Source of the DNA: Davidsoniella eucalypti
Taxonomy: Eukaryota; Ascomycota; Sordariomycetes; Microascales; Ceratocystidaceae
Direction: 5' to 3'
Assembly: GCA_004009845.1 (NCBI GenBank)
Contig: RMBW01000001.1
Coordinates: 372,001-436,000, forward strand
Length of the DNA stretch: 64,000 nt
Shown here one piece after another: positions 45,932 to 56,306 of the stretch. Positions within the stretch are counted from its first letter, which is position 1. Every line of letters starts with the position of its first letter. The position numbers were made by a program, and so were the translations under genes. A model generated the notes under the pieces. That model ran no database searches. It had not been told where the DNA came from and was given only the letters and a program-made list of their open reading frames with translations.

Positions 45932-48900
45932 TGTGGTCTAGCTATCTCTGTGGTCCAGTAGCCTATCGTATACTTCTAGCAATGGGGACGATAAAAGGCT
46001 GGGTTGTATGTTGCTATGTTAGTATTATGAAGCTTGAGCTGTGGCGAGCAGGGCGAAGATTGGTGAGTCTGTCTTGATGATGGAGGGACCAAGTATCATG
46101 AGGTTCAGGACAGAGATGGAGGCTCAAGCTTCTTATACCGATTTTCAAGTAGTCGGCAACATGTAGGGACAGTAAGGAGGTAAAGAAAATGGGGACTGAT
46201 AGCGGATAGACGTCACTGCACCTTTCTCCGAGCACATCACAAGAGTAAGCAAGAAAAGAAGAAGAAAAAGAAAGAAAAAAGTAGGAATACGGATAAAGAT
46301 CATCTAACAGGGCAAATGACGAAGCGAACTAGAAATAAAAGCGGAAAATGCGATACGACCAAGAAAATTAGGGTGGCGGGCCTAGCACTTACAGAGCGGA
46401 ACGTTGTTCGTCTAGTCCAATTCCAATATCGATTATTAACGCTGCGTCTATCTCCGACTTTCTGGATACAATAATCGCGGCAAGCTAGCCCAGTTTGCCA
46501 TCAAACCGGATATGAGGGAGGGGGGGTATATGGATATGGCCACGAAGTGCTACAATACTATTACAATACAATAACTATGTAATTACAAGAAGGGTTGTTC
46601 AACAGATAGCGAGAAGTCTAAATAGCTGGGGGGGACAAGCTCCCTGGTCTGATGAAACGAAACGATAGGAAATGCACGAGGACATACGACGCCTAGACTC
46701 TAGAGCGAGCATGGGAATCAGGACTAGGTCAGGAAGTCTGTAAGAGAAGAGAGGGTGCTACCACTTACGAACTGTTCTCTCCTCACTTCTTCTAAAAACA
46801 TAGTTCCATGCTCCTATAGCTATTTTTGCGTGGCCGACTCCCACTTTACGGGTCGGAAAGGCGTCTCTCATAGCACAGACAATGCACAACCGTTCATAGA
46901 TGTAGATGCTTTCTCCGAGGTTTGAATATTCAATATCTTATTCGAATGTCATCGAAGCCATGCGTGATCGCCGAACGTATGACTGGCTTGCTTAGAAATA
47001 CTCATTGTAAAGAGAGCCAATCAGACAATATACCGGGCCTCCATCATGCATTTCGACTCACCCAGCTGTGCTTAAACTCGGATATAAGGATACATGAGGA
47101 GGTTCAAGGGAGAGCTGACATTACACTACAGTAATAAAAAGCGACTTCGTACATTCAGCGAGCGGGACGTAAGCCATTCATTCGGCATTTCCTAGAAGCC
47201 GGGATGCCCAATTAAAGGGCCTTCTAGATTCATGATGTGTCACCCGCCAAGTTTTATGTTTATTCGGCAAGACTGGAAGGAAGCCAATTCAGACAAATAC
47301 TGTACTATGTATCTTTGTGTACCTCAATCGCCATTGTTAAAGCCGTCGGCTCAGTGCTTTCTTATGGGTTATGTATCATTCTGACGGGTAGTCCATCAGC
47401 GACTATTGCATACACCTTGGTATATTCAACGATGGGCGTTGTAATATTCTCCGTTTCTCCCTATGCACGATAATAAAATACACTCTATTCCAGAAGAAAA
47501 TTCAGATATTCGGCACTTCGCGTTCTTTTCAGTCAATCTTGGTGCAATGCAGCGGCTTGGCGCTAGAAGAAAAAGCTTGGTAGGAGCCATGGCCTTGGCT
47601 GCCAAACCATCAAACGACATGCCAACATGTCATGGGTTCCCTGGTACCGCCAACATCCTTTGAGACCAGAATCCTTATTAGTACGTATCTGTAAGTATGT
47701 ACAAATATATGGAAGCCATACTGATCTGTCTAAGGAACGCTAGCTTCAAATCTAGTTTGTAGTTGTACATGTGCTCATACAAAGGAGACCTTCTCCTGAT
47801 TACTGCCTATCCTCGCATGTACAATTGGCGTTCTCTTAGCATCAAGACTTAGATTTTCAGTCCCATGGCTCAATAAAGCACGCTGTTATCTTTCATATTA
47901 TGCTTCTTTTTTCACGGTACCGTTATCTTTGCACCAATATGTTGCACATCTATCTGTAGGACTGTTGATCTCATAACGAGATGTACATACTTCTAATTGC
48001 TTAATATGTAAATAGACATAACTATATCCTTCCTGAACTCAAATTCATCATCTTTCTGCTCGCGATAGCCTGACTGTTTGACAATACTTTCAACCGAAAT
48101 CACAATTAGCATGTAGCTATACATGTAAGATCTCAGCTCGGATGCAATCTGATTGCCGAGTGTTAGTCTGTAATGTGGTGCCAAGCCCAAGTTCCGTGCA
48201 TGCCAAGAACGTGTTTGTAACCTTTGTTATTCCCGCCAGGCAAATTCTTTATCAGATCAACACAGCCGGTGTCAAGCTCGGTATTTCCGTCGCACCTAAG
48301 CACACGCCGACCACTACACATGTATATCTACCTTTTTTCGTATTGAACTCAAATATCCGCACCCCTTTTATAACCTCCATCGTTTGACATCTACATGAAC
48401 GGTGCTCTCTCTTACTCAATCCTACCTGTAATTTCACCAGTCGTGATTCTTGAATACCAATACGGAATCGACCCCGGTCCAAAGGCCCCACTATATATCC
48501 AATCACCTAATAATGTGCCTCATGTTATATCCGACTTTTCAGACCTCTACAGCGCCCTGATATATTCGGATATAGTTGAATCACAGCCAAGCAATGAAAT
48601 GCCTCAACAGAGATGGCCTGTACTATGCACAACTAAGAGAATTTGGTGTTTTTGTTGTTCTTTCATCTTTCATCTTGCGGCCATCGGTCGGTATCAAATG
48701 CTGATCGATGTCTTGTTGATGCACTGAAACCGACACAGCTTCTTTGTTATACAAGTATTCTCGATTGTGAACACATTATCAATGTACGACATTACTTGTA
48801 AGACCAGCATTGGTGTCTTGCAAAAGTGGGATTTCGAAGGTGCTATCGATATAAATTTACCGTCTACCATTGTACCGCTGGTGCATCATGATAGAACAAA

Positions 48901-49082
48901 GAAAAGTGTGTGTAATCAGTAGGGTTACGTGTATAGGGTTAATCCATCGCACAAACGCGAAGGGCTTGTTTCGTCTCTCAGTTAAAGACTTTGTTTTTAT
49001 ATGAAGTAGTACAACAATAATGAATGTGAATGCTATTTTACATGGGGATTGACTATCACCCTACATGGGTTCCTCACCCATA
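45932..49082. other. Gene-free segment, 3.2 kb
   Basis: No supported gene. Contains a polypurine stretch at about 46250-46284 just upstream of the MFS gene, and G-runs at 46520-46526 and 46628-46634. Frames at 46922-47663 and 48142-48727 are short, unmatched and in conflicting frames. Two TTAGGG-like motifs occur around 48920-48945. Confidence 0.55.
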
Positions 49083-50344
49083 TTACAAAGATTGCTTAAG
49101 CTCCTTCTTTTCTTCCAGTGTGACAGAAGCGCCCTTCTGTGGCTCGCTTACCTTGATTATAGATTCTGGCGCCTTGACAGCATCGATGAGTTTGAGTTGG
49201 TTCAGACCAAGAACAGCATTGAGCTGACCTTCAGGAGCATCTGCGATTTCGTTCACATCATTTCTTGATAAAACATCTGCGATACGAACACCCCGGCTGG
49301 ACATGAGTAGGGTAGCAGGACCTTGAAACTGGAGGAAAAGTCTGTCGCACCAGATGGTGCGACGCAATGATGTGCGGATAGAATGCATGACACGAGTGGC
49401 AATCTGATAGGCTTCGGTGGCCTTGACGTCCTGGACAAACTTGAAACTGTCGAACCAACCGCTGATAGAGGAGGGAACTTGTAGCTTCAAACTAGATCCC
49501 TTAAAGCGGAAGGGCAGTGGTAAGTTTCGGCCCAATGTGTAGGCGACGACATGTGCGGGATGAACAACAAACTCTTCACCAGCAGCGATTCTAACTTCGT
49601 AGATCTGGCCGGGCGAGGAAAGAGCAGCGAGACCACGGCCTTTGAGGGTAGTGCTACCCCAATGAGCAACAGTCAGGCTGGTTTGTAAGCGTTGGCGGAG
49701 CGATAGATGGTGGCCTGTCCAAGCAAGAAGGGCATTTCGTTGTGAGACTACCCAATCGGTGGTGCCGTCGAGATGGAGAACAGAAAAGGTTGTTATCGGT
49801 GACTTTGTGGAGATGAGTGCCGTAACTGGTGCAGTTGATGTAATGCGCTGGTAGAGGAAAGGAACACCGAGAAGAGCACGAGCAAAGGGCGAGAGGACTG
49901 AAAGAGTAGATTGGACCTATAAACAACAACACAATCAGCAATGCAGTAACAGATATGGTAGTATCGATTTTACGTACACTGTCGGGCTTGCCAGCAACAG
50001 CAACTAGTGTTCCCCTACGGGTGTATAGCTTTTGCGATGGCGATAGAGAAACTGAGAGCATGGAGTATGGCGAGTCGATAACCTCGAATCTAGCATCTGC
50101 ACGATGGGATAATAATGGTTAGCAGGGACTACATGACATGACGAAGGAGTTTTATATATTTACCAGAAGTATCACGAGCGGCATCGCGGCTGCCGAAGGC
50201 ATCGCTACGGCTGGGACTAGAGCTGGGAGCAGTGCTGATTTGAATTGAGCGACACTGCACGCATACAAACTTGGGCAACTGGTGCCGCGACGACGACGAT
50301 GCTGCCTCACGGGCAGTTCTGCTGAGAAATGACCGGCTGTTCAT
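49083..50344 (-). CDS. AIM24: Mitochondrial AIM24-family protein
   Basis: Exons 50344-50164, 50096-49978 and 49916-49083; introns 67 and 61 bp; 377 residues. The N-terminus (MNSRSFLSRTAREAASSSSR) is basic, Ser-rich and non-acidic, a typical mitochondrial presequence. The AIM24 beta-rich domain follows: DARFEVIDSPYSMLSVSLSP, QKLYTRRGTLVAVAG (restored context), FLYQRITSTAPVTALISTKS, LSSPGQIYEVRIAAGEEFVVHP and FLQFQGPATLLMSSRG. Yeast Aim24 is an inner-membrane protein that supports MICOS and mitochondrial structure. The assignment rests on domain pattern and targeting; details of function here are inferred from yeast. Confidence 0.9.
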
Positions 50345-51431
50345 TGTGGAGCGTTATCTATAGCGACATAAATATCTACCAATAGACGGCCCGGTTGAAA
50401 TAATGTAAATAACGTGTTCGGTGGCAGAGGTAGTCGGGTCGCCCGCAGTAAAAGTTAGCTTTCGGAACGACGGCCGGCTTCACTCAGATTTTTTGGCCTT
50501 TTTTTCAATTGTTGCTCCCGGGCGCCGCAAAAGCGGATCCAAGCAGAAAGAAGAAGGCAAGGATCCACAATCTGAAGCTCGAGCTTGGTGTGGCGTATGG
50601 CTTTGTTTCCCAGCTTAAAAGGTGGCGCTATAGCAGTGAGGTTTCATGTTGAAGAATGTGGCGTAGTGTTGCAACGAGAAAATTAAAGCCATCACTTTAT
50701 ACTAGGATATGTAAACCCTAACTAATATCTACTTTCATTTTCGCATATTTGATAATGCCATATCTTTGTGTTTGTTAATACTAGACTTGTATGTTCTCAA
50801 AACAGTCTATTTCTTCTTCCCATTATCTTGGTCGATTTACACTACTGTTCTTCTTCTCTATTGTTTATTCAATGTTTCTATATCATCTTGAAAGTGGTCG
50901 AGATTAAAAGTCGATGGCGGGAAATGGGACAATGTGACAATCCCTGCAAGACGGTCTACGATCGCACCAAAGATTGATCTTGGTTGCTGTGGAAACTCGA
51001 CACCATTGGAAACCCCTGCAATAGCAAAGGCGTGTTGGCGCTGGACGGCGCTCTTAGCAGGCGCGCAAGACTGTTGTGTTGCTTTCACTGCTTAACTGGC
51101 TTGCTATTGTTGAGCTTTCAAGGCTTTCTTTTCTCTAGTTGAACACCCCGTGTCAAAAGCTAGCCTATCCTTCCTGCCCTATTCTGACTTTATGCTCACA
51201 ACACACCATCTGACATTGAGCCGCATTGTATAAGAGTTGGTCTGTTAATGCTGCAACTACGCTAGTGATATTTTCATCCGACAGGCGTCCATTGTGCTCA
51301 TTTTTACTCAGTATTGCATATTGCAGCATTGAGACTCGCTCCTATCTGATTGGACACGACTTCAGGAGGCTCTTGTCGACTTTATGCCTTTTCTGCCTTG
51401 ACCTACTAACCACGCCTCCACAGCTTTCACC
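50345..51431. other. Divergent promoter region, AIM24 / kinesin
   Basis: 1.1 kb without a supported gene. Telobox-like AAACCCTAACTA at 50713-50724; frames at 50768-50977 and 51226-51495 have no motif, the latter overlapping the kinesin start in another frame. Confidence 0.55.
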
Positions 51432-53458
51432 ATGCCCATCCGAGTCGTCGCGCGCATACGTCCTGTCCTGGAGTCGGATCCCGAGAAGGACGTAATTCTT
51501 CATCCCATTGCCGCCGACGAGGAGGGCATCGCGAAGGCCGTCAGGATACCATCCCCAAGAGACGAGAGCGAGGAGCTGACGTTTAATCTCGATTGCGTCT
51601 ACTCGTCCCAAGTCTCCCAGGAGGCATTTTTCAATCTAGAAGGTACTATATTGCCTATCATCTATTGCTATAATTTCGAGCGGGAGCCTCTAAGCCATAT
51701 CTCCATCTGAACTAACATCTTCTCTTTTGCTTTATTGTAGCTCATGCCGATGCAAAGCATCTCTTCCAAGGCAGAGATGTCACTTATCTGGCTTACGGTA
51801 CTTCAGGTACCGGAAAGACTCACACAATGCGCGGTGGCCTGAAACTTGAAGACAGAGGCCTTGTTCCCAGATTAATGAGCAACATATACCGGCGTGCGAA
51901 GAAGGTCGCCAAAGACAGTGCCGACCAAACTACCGTGCGCATTCTTTTATCATACTACGAAATCTACCGCGACGAAATATACGATCTTTTCAGCCCACCA
52001 GACGACCGCTCATGCCGCGGCCTACATCTACAAAATCGCGAAACCGGAACACATATCGTTGGACTAAAGGAAGAAGATTGCCCTACACTCAAGGACTTTT
52101 CGAAAGTGTACATAGAGGCAAACAAGTACCGTGCTGCTGCTGGCACAAAACTAAACTGCCACAGCAGCCGCAGTCATGCTATCCTGAGAGTCAAGATTGT
52201 GCAATCGATTTCTGGAGAAGAGCGCATCAGTGTAGCTTCTGCTGTTGATCTAGCTGGCTCAGAAGACAGCAGAAAAGCCGACACTTCTAAGGAGGCACTT
52301 GTCGAAGCGGCTGCCATCAATAAGAGTCTTTTTGTCCTGACACAATGCATCGATGCCATGTCTCGTGGCGACAAACGCACCCCGTTCAGAGAATCAAAAC
52401 TCACTAGAGTACTATGTCTTGGGCAGAAGCCCAAGTCGATTACGACGATGATCTTGAACTTGGCGCCGATCCGGAGCTGCCACGCCGAGACCATCAGCTG
52501 CCTCAACGTCAGCTCGCGAACAAAACGCATTGAAGCGCGAGAAATTGAAAACGAACTTGTGTTCAAACAACTACCCCGCGCCAACTCCGGTCTAGACGGT
52601 GCTGAACTGGGCCGTCGAGCCCTGCGCCCATTAGCTGATGCACCAAGAGCTAGAATAGCTAGTGCGACATCCATACCCCCGAAACCTTCAGATACAACCA
52701 CTGCAACTGCTGCCGCTGTCGCTGTCGCTGCACCCCCAGTGAAGCTTTTCACTGTGTTCCAAGATACGAAGCTCACGACAAAGCCACGTCCGGCTCGCCC
52801 TTCGCTCGCTAATGTTACCAACATGACACCCATGGTTCGCTGTATAAGTCGTAGCCCTGGCAAGCGCGTCTTGATGAAGTCTCCCTCGAAGCAGCGTAAG
52901 CCGCTCCAATCTCGCCCTGTAGCTACTGTACGACCCGATGAAGACGATGATGCGCCATACGAAGATGAGCTTGAAGAAGGCATGCGCTATATTGCACAGT
53001 CAAAGCAGTATCGCACCACGACCAACAGTGATGGTACCAAGCCGCCAGCCATGGCAGTGCTACACGTGGCGAAGACATCGTCCGCAGCGGGCAAGCGCGC
53101 TGAGAGAATGCGCGCACGTACTGCTAGCGGTGAGATGGCTCTGGAAACCTTGCGTGCTCCTGCCGGTTCTATGAACGGATCGGCAGCGCTGAATGCTGAC
53201 AGAAAACGTCGGCGCCTAGACGGTGTTAGTGCGGCAAGCGTGGATGCAGTTGATACTGCTACCAATTTGCCCACGTTTAGATTGGCACGGGTGAAACGTG
53301 CCACGCCGACTGTGCAGCAGAGCCGGTCTTCTACAGCCTCATTGAAACCGAAGGGACTTCTAGCTGTATCTACGAAATCTGCTGCTTTAAGCACTGGCAC
53401 ACTGGAGCCAAGCAGGCGAACGGCTACGACACGGTTGAGAAACAACCTGCGTATCTAG
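51432..53458 (+). CDS. Kid/KIF22-like kinesin (kinesin-10 type)
   Basis: Exons 51432-51642 and 51741-53458, 98-bp intron; 642 residues. The motor is N-terminal, starting MPIRVVARIRPVLESD. The join leads into AHADAKHLFQGRDVTYLAYG and the P-loop GTSGTGKTHTM (about residue 92). Switch I is NCHSSRSHAIL and switch II DLAGSEDSRK (about residue 239), followed by AAAINKSLFVLTQCIDAM and RTPFRESKLTRVL. The DLAGSED and INKSLFVL blocks resemble human KIF22/Kid, a chromokinesin. After residue 385 the tail is Ala/Thr/Arg-rich and basic (KRVLMKSPSKQRK, KRRRLDG, a likely nuclear signal), plausible for DNA binding, with an acidic patch DEDDDAPYEDELEE. I do not see a canonical helix-hairpin-helix, so chromosome binding is inference. 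Confidence 0.86.
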
Positions 53459-54530
53459 ACTTGTCTTTATGTTTCCAGGTCGGCGATCAAGACATCATGG
53501 CGTTCGGAGAAGTTTTGGACATGGTTATGACACGCTCGCAATCTATCTTATGTTAGGAAAGAAGATGAAGATTATTTAATTTACTACAAGTTACTATATG
53601 GACTAGGGGGGATATATAGAGGTATCGTTTGAGCCTTATTATACATCGAATGAGAACAGCTCTAATAAGTTTGGATCTGAAGGCTTTGTTAAGTGCTTCA
53701 TCTCATAATGGTAGGTGGAATCATCGCGGCTTTTCATCGTTATTGTTATACAGGAACTATAGTTTCCTATGCATTGTCATATTTTTTTTGCCGGCGTCTA
53801 TTTATTTGATTTATTTTCCCCTTCGAGTTTCCAGTTTCCGTATTATTTGGTATGCCTATCTCAAATGCGTCCTTTCTGTTATTGTTATCTATGAGACATG
53901 CTCTTACTTATCTGCTCCTTTGTCTACACCGGCTCAATTCTTTTAATCTTCGTCTTTAGTTTGTTCTCGTGTAACAACCGATCTTTACTTCATATAGCTT
54001 AGCGTCTTTACCACAATTTTGGTTGTCTTTGTTCTTTCACTTGTCAGTGAGTGGGTTGGTTTCTTTATAACATGATATACACTGGGCGTCTTTGAGCCCG
54101 AAAATTCTTAAATTTGTATCTGATCCAATGATCTTTGTGCCTTGAAGAAACTAAAAGCGGGTGACTATGCGATTGTGAAGATCTTTCTGGAATACAGGGT
54201 CTCTTTGTTCTACTGCTGCAGGATCTGGAACAATGGGAAGCTTTGCCTGTACAGGTAGTTTGTTTATGTTACTTGGAAGTGAGGATCATGAACAAAGCTA
54301 TTCAAGATAGTATCAATGAACTTGATGTTAAGAAAATATTCTTTTATCATGGCTAGATCGAACGACTATAAATTCATGGCTTCCCCCAGCAAATCAATAT
54401 GATAGCCGCTCTACTTTCTAGTTATCATCACCAACTATCGATTACCACATACTCATTATCAGATCTTTATTCTACACTTATTCTTCACTTTTTGTTTTCC
54501 ATTAGTCATCCCTCTTCATCAACCCTCACC
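53459..54530. other. Spacer and promoter upstream of the F-box/ankyrin gene
   Basis: 1.1 kb, AT-rich with T-rich stretches; no gene supported. A 105-codon hydrophobic frame at 53629-53946 looks like the translation of T-rich DNA. Confidence 0.55.
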
Positions 54531-56306
54531 ATGTCAAACAACGAGTCTATCTCCAGCTATGATATCCCAAACTGGGTCGAAGGTGAGAAGGGCCTGATGC
54601 GCCTGCCCGTGGAACTTATTCAGTCTATAGGCTTTCACCTCGTTGAGACGAATGACACTATCAACGGTGTTACAGTCGATGTCAAACACCTTGAGAGCCT
54701 TTGCGCTGCTAGTCCCGACCTCGAAAATCGGCTGATGTATACGCTATACAAGGCGCTCGACACTAACAAGGCCAACCTTTTTGGCAGGTTTGGCGATGGT
54801 AAGAAACTCAAAACCATTACTGAAATGGCTATCTATTTCAAGGAATGGCAGGATCGCGACATTAACACCCTTTACAGCACAACATTCCGTTTAGACTGCG
54901 TGAACGACCATAGGCCTCGAATTGGCATCACCGCCCTGCACGCCGCTTGCATTATTGGTGATTTTGACAAAGCCGAGCAGCTCATGAAAACGGGTGCCGA
55001 TGCTAATCGCGGCTGTGATATCTCCGGCCTCATGTTCTCCCTTTCTGCCTCGGGCGAGAGAATCGACTCGGCGTTGTTTCGTACATTGGCTATGGATGGC
55101 GGCTGGATCGCCAACGCCTTTGTACTAGCGATGCTAGCTCCGGGCACCGCAACATCGAGGTTCATGGAGCTGTTCCGCGAGCACAATATCTCGCCCATGC
55201 TTCGCAAGAACCAATGGTTCTTCAATCTCTTTGGTGGAGTCTCCATGGATCCAGCTGTCGATGGTAGCCGGTGCAACTGCATTGCTTCCATGGGCCAAAG
55301 TGAGTCCAGATTCTCTGTTCCCATTGAGCAAATCTCCGAGTGTGTATTTTCCAAAGACGGGTTCCCACGTATTTCATTCCAGTCTATGCTGGCTGACCGT
55401 GGCCACTACGAAGCTCTATTTAACTGGCTTAACAGGACTCCAGACACCGAGACTGCGGCCAACTATACCGATTACACTGGACGTCCGCCATTGTTTTGGG
55501 CTATCAAAGGTGCGCCCTCTGACCGCTTATACCAAACAGTGGGCGTCCTGGTCTGTGCTGGCGCCAATGTATCGTACGTTGAGAGAAAGGATGTCTTTGA
55601 CCGACATGAGGGCGTCCTTCACTGGATCAGCGGCCGTAGGGGACTGGATCCTCGTGAGCGCTTGAGAACTACTAGTCTATTGATGGAAAATGGTGCTAGC
55701 GCTAACGTATCTGTTGATAGACCATGCACTCGCATGCTGGGCACAGTTTCCTACACTCCACTTGAAGCCTTGATCCGCCCTCGTTTGCAGAATAACTGGA
55801 AGTGTCGCTTTCACACCACGATCGAACAAGACGCGTTCATGGACTTCGAAACCTTCAAGAGGATTCTGCATTCTACCAACGGCGCCTTGATCGACTTCCA
55901 CCGTCTGCTCATAAACATTATCGTTCGGGGGCTGATTTTCTGCTATACTATTGAATCATGCATCCCTCAAGGCGACGAGCTACTCGCGGACGAGCAGATA
56001 GAGCCGAGTCTTTGCCGAAACAAGTTTTCAGCTATGGATGGCGAAAAGGATATGAGCCGCGTACCCCACTGCAATGAATACTGCAGCCAGGCCCTTCGCA
56101 TGATCACAGAGGTCGTCGAGTCTCGCCATATCGACCTTTGGGGCGAGGACTGGAAGGATACACGTGACCAGTTGATGGCATATCTGAACGCTGTCGAATG
56201 CAACCGCTTTGCTACCAATCAGCTTCGCAGGTACATCGAACAAATCCCCACTGTTCGCCCGTCAAGTCATCTGTTTGACCCCAACTATGTCGAGCCCCTT
56301 GAGTAA
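54531..56306 (+). CDS. F-box-like protein with ankyrin-type repeats
   Basis: Single exon. The start at 54531 (MSNNESISSYDIPNWV, context CACCATGTC) is preferred over an upstream in-frame ATG at 54399, whose extra 44 residues look like translated leader; 591 residues. The segment LMRLPVELIQSIGFHLV (about residues 23-39) fits the N-terminal half of an F-box. Ankyrin-like units follow: GITALHAACIIGDFDKAEQLMKTGADANRG (about residues 130-160), then RPPLFWAIKG and VGVLVCAGANVSYVERKD near residues 320-355, and TSLLMENGASANVSVDRP near residue 390. This F-box plus ankyrin layout is a large, fast-evolving group in filamentous ascomycetes, presumably substrate receptors of SCF ubiquitin ligases. Targets are unknown. 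The intronless structure contrasts with most genes here. Confidence 0.75.
   Translation: MSNNESISSYDIPNWVEGEKGLMRLPVELIQSIGFHLVETNDTINGVTVDVKHLESLCAASPDLENRLMYTLYKALDTNKANLFGRFGDGKKLKTITEMAIYFKEWQDRDINTLYSTTFRLDCVNDHRPRIGITALHAACIIGDFDKAEQLMKTGADANRGCDISGLMFSLSASGERIDSALFRTLAMDGGWIANAFVLAMLAPGTATSRFMELFREHNISPMLRKNQWFFNLFGGVSMDPAVDGSRCNCIASMGQSESRFSVPIEQISECVFSKDGFPRISFQSMLADRGHYEALFNWLNRTPDTETAANYTDYTGRPPLFWAIKGAPSDRLYQTVGVLVCAGANVSYVERKDVFDRHEGVLHWISGRRGLDPRERLRTTSLLMENGASANVSVDRPCTRMLGTVSYTPLEALIRPRLQNNWKCRFHTTIEQDAFMDFETFKRILHSTNGALIDFHRLLINIIVRGLIFCYTIESCIPQGDELLADEQIEPSLCRNKFSAMDGEKDMSRVPHCNEYCSQALRMITEVVESRHIDLWGEDWKDTRDQLMAYLNAVECNRFATNQLRRYIEQIPTVRPSSHLFDPNYVEPLE

Noticed and set aside
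46681..46740. Possible 5S rRNA because of ACATACGAC
   Set aside because: Only nine bases agree; the internal control region and the rest of 5S are absent.
47237..48727. Several hydrophobic short frames in the 3.2-kb gap
   Set aside because: Different frames, no continuity through plausible introns, no family resemblance.
40957..50724. Telobox-like AAACCCTAA motifs (40957, 50713) as relics of telomere repeats
   Set aside because: Single copies only, no tandem TTAGGG array; at most transcription-factor sites.
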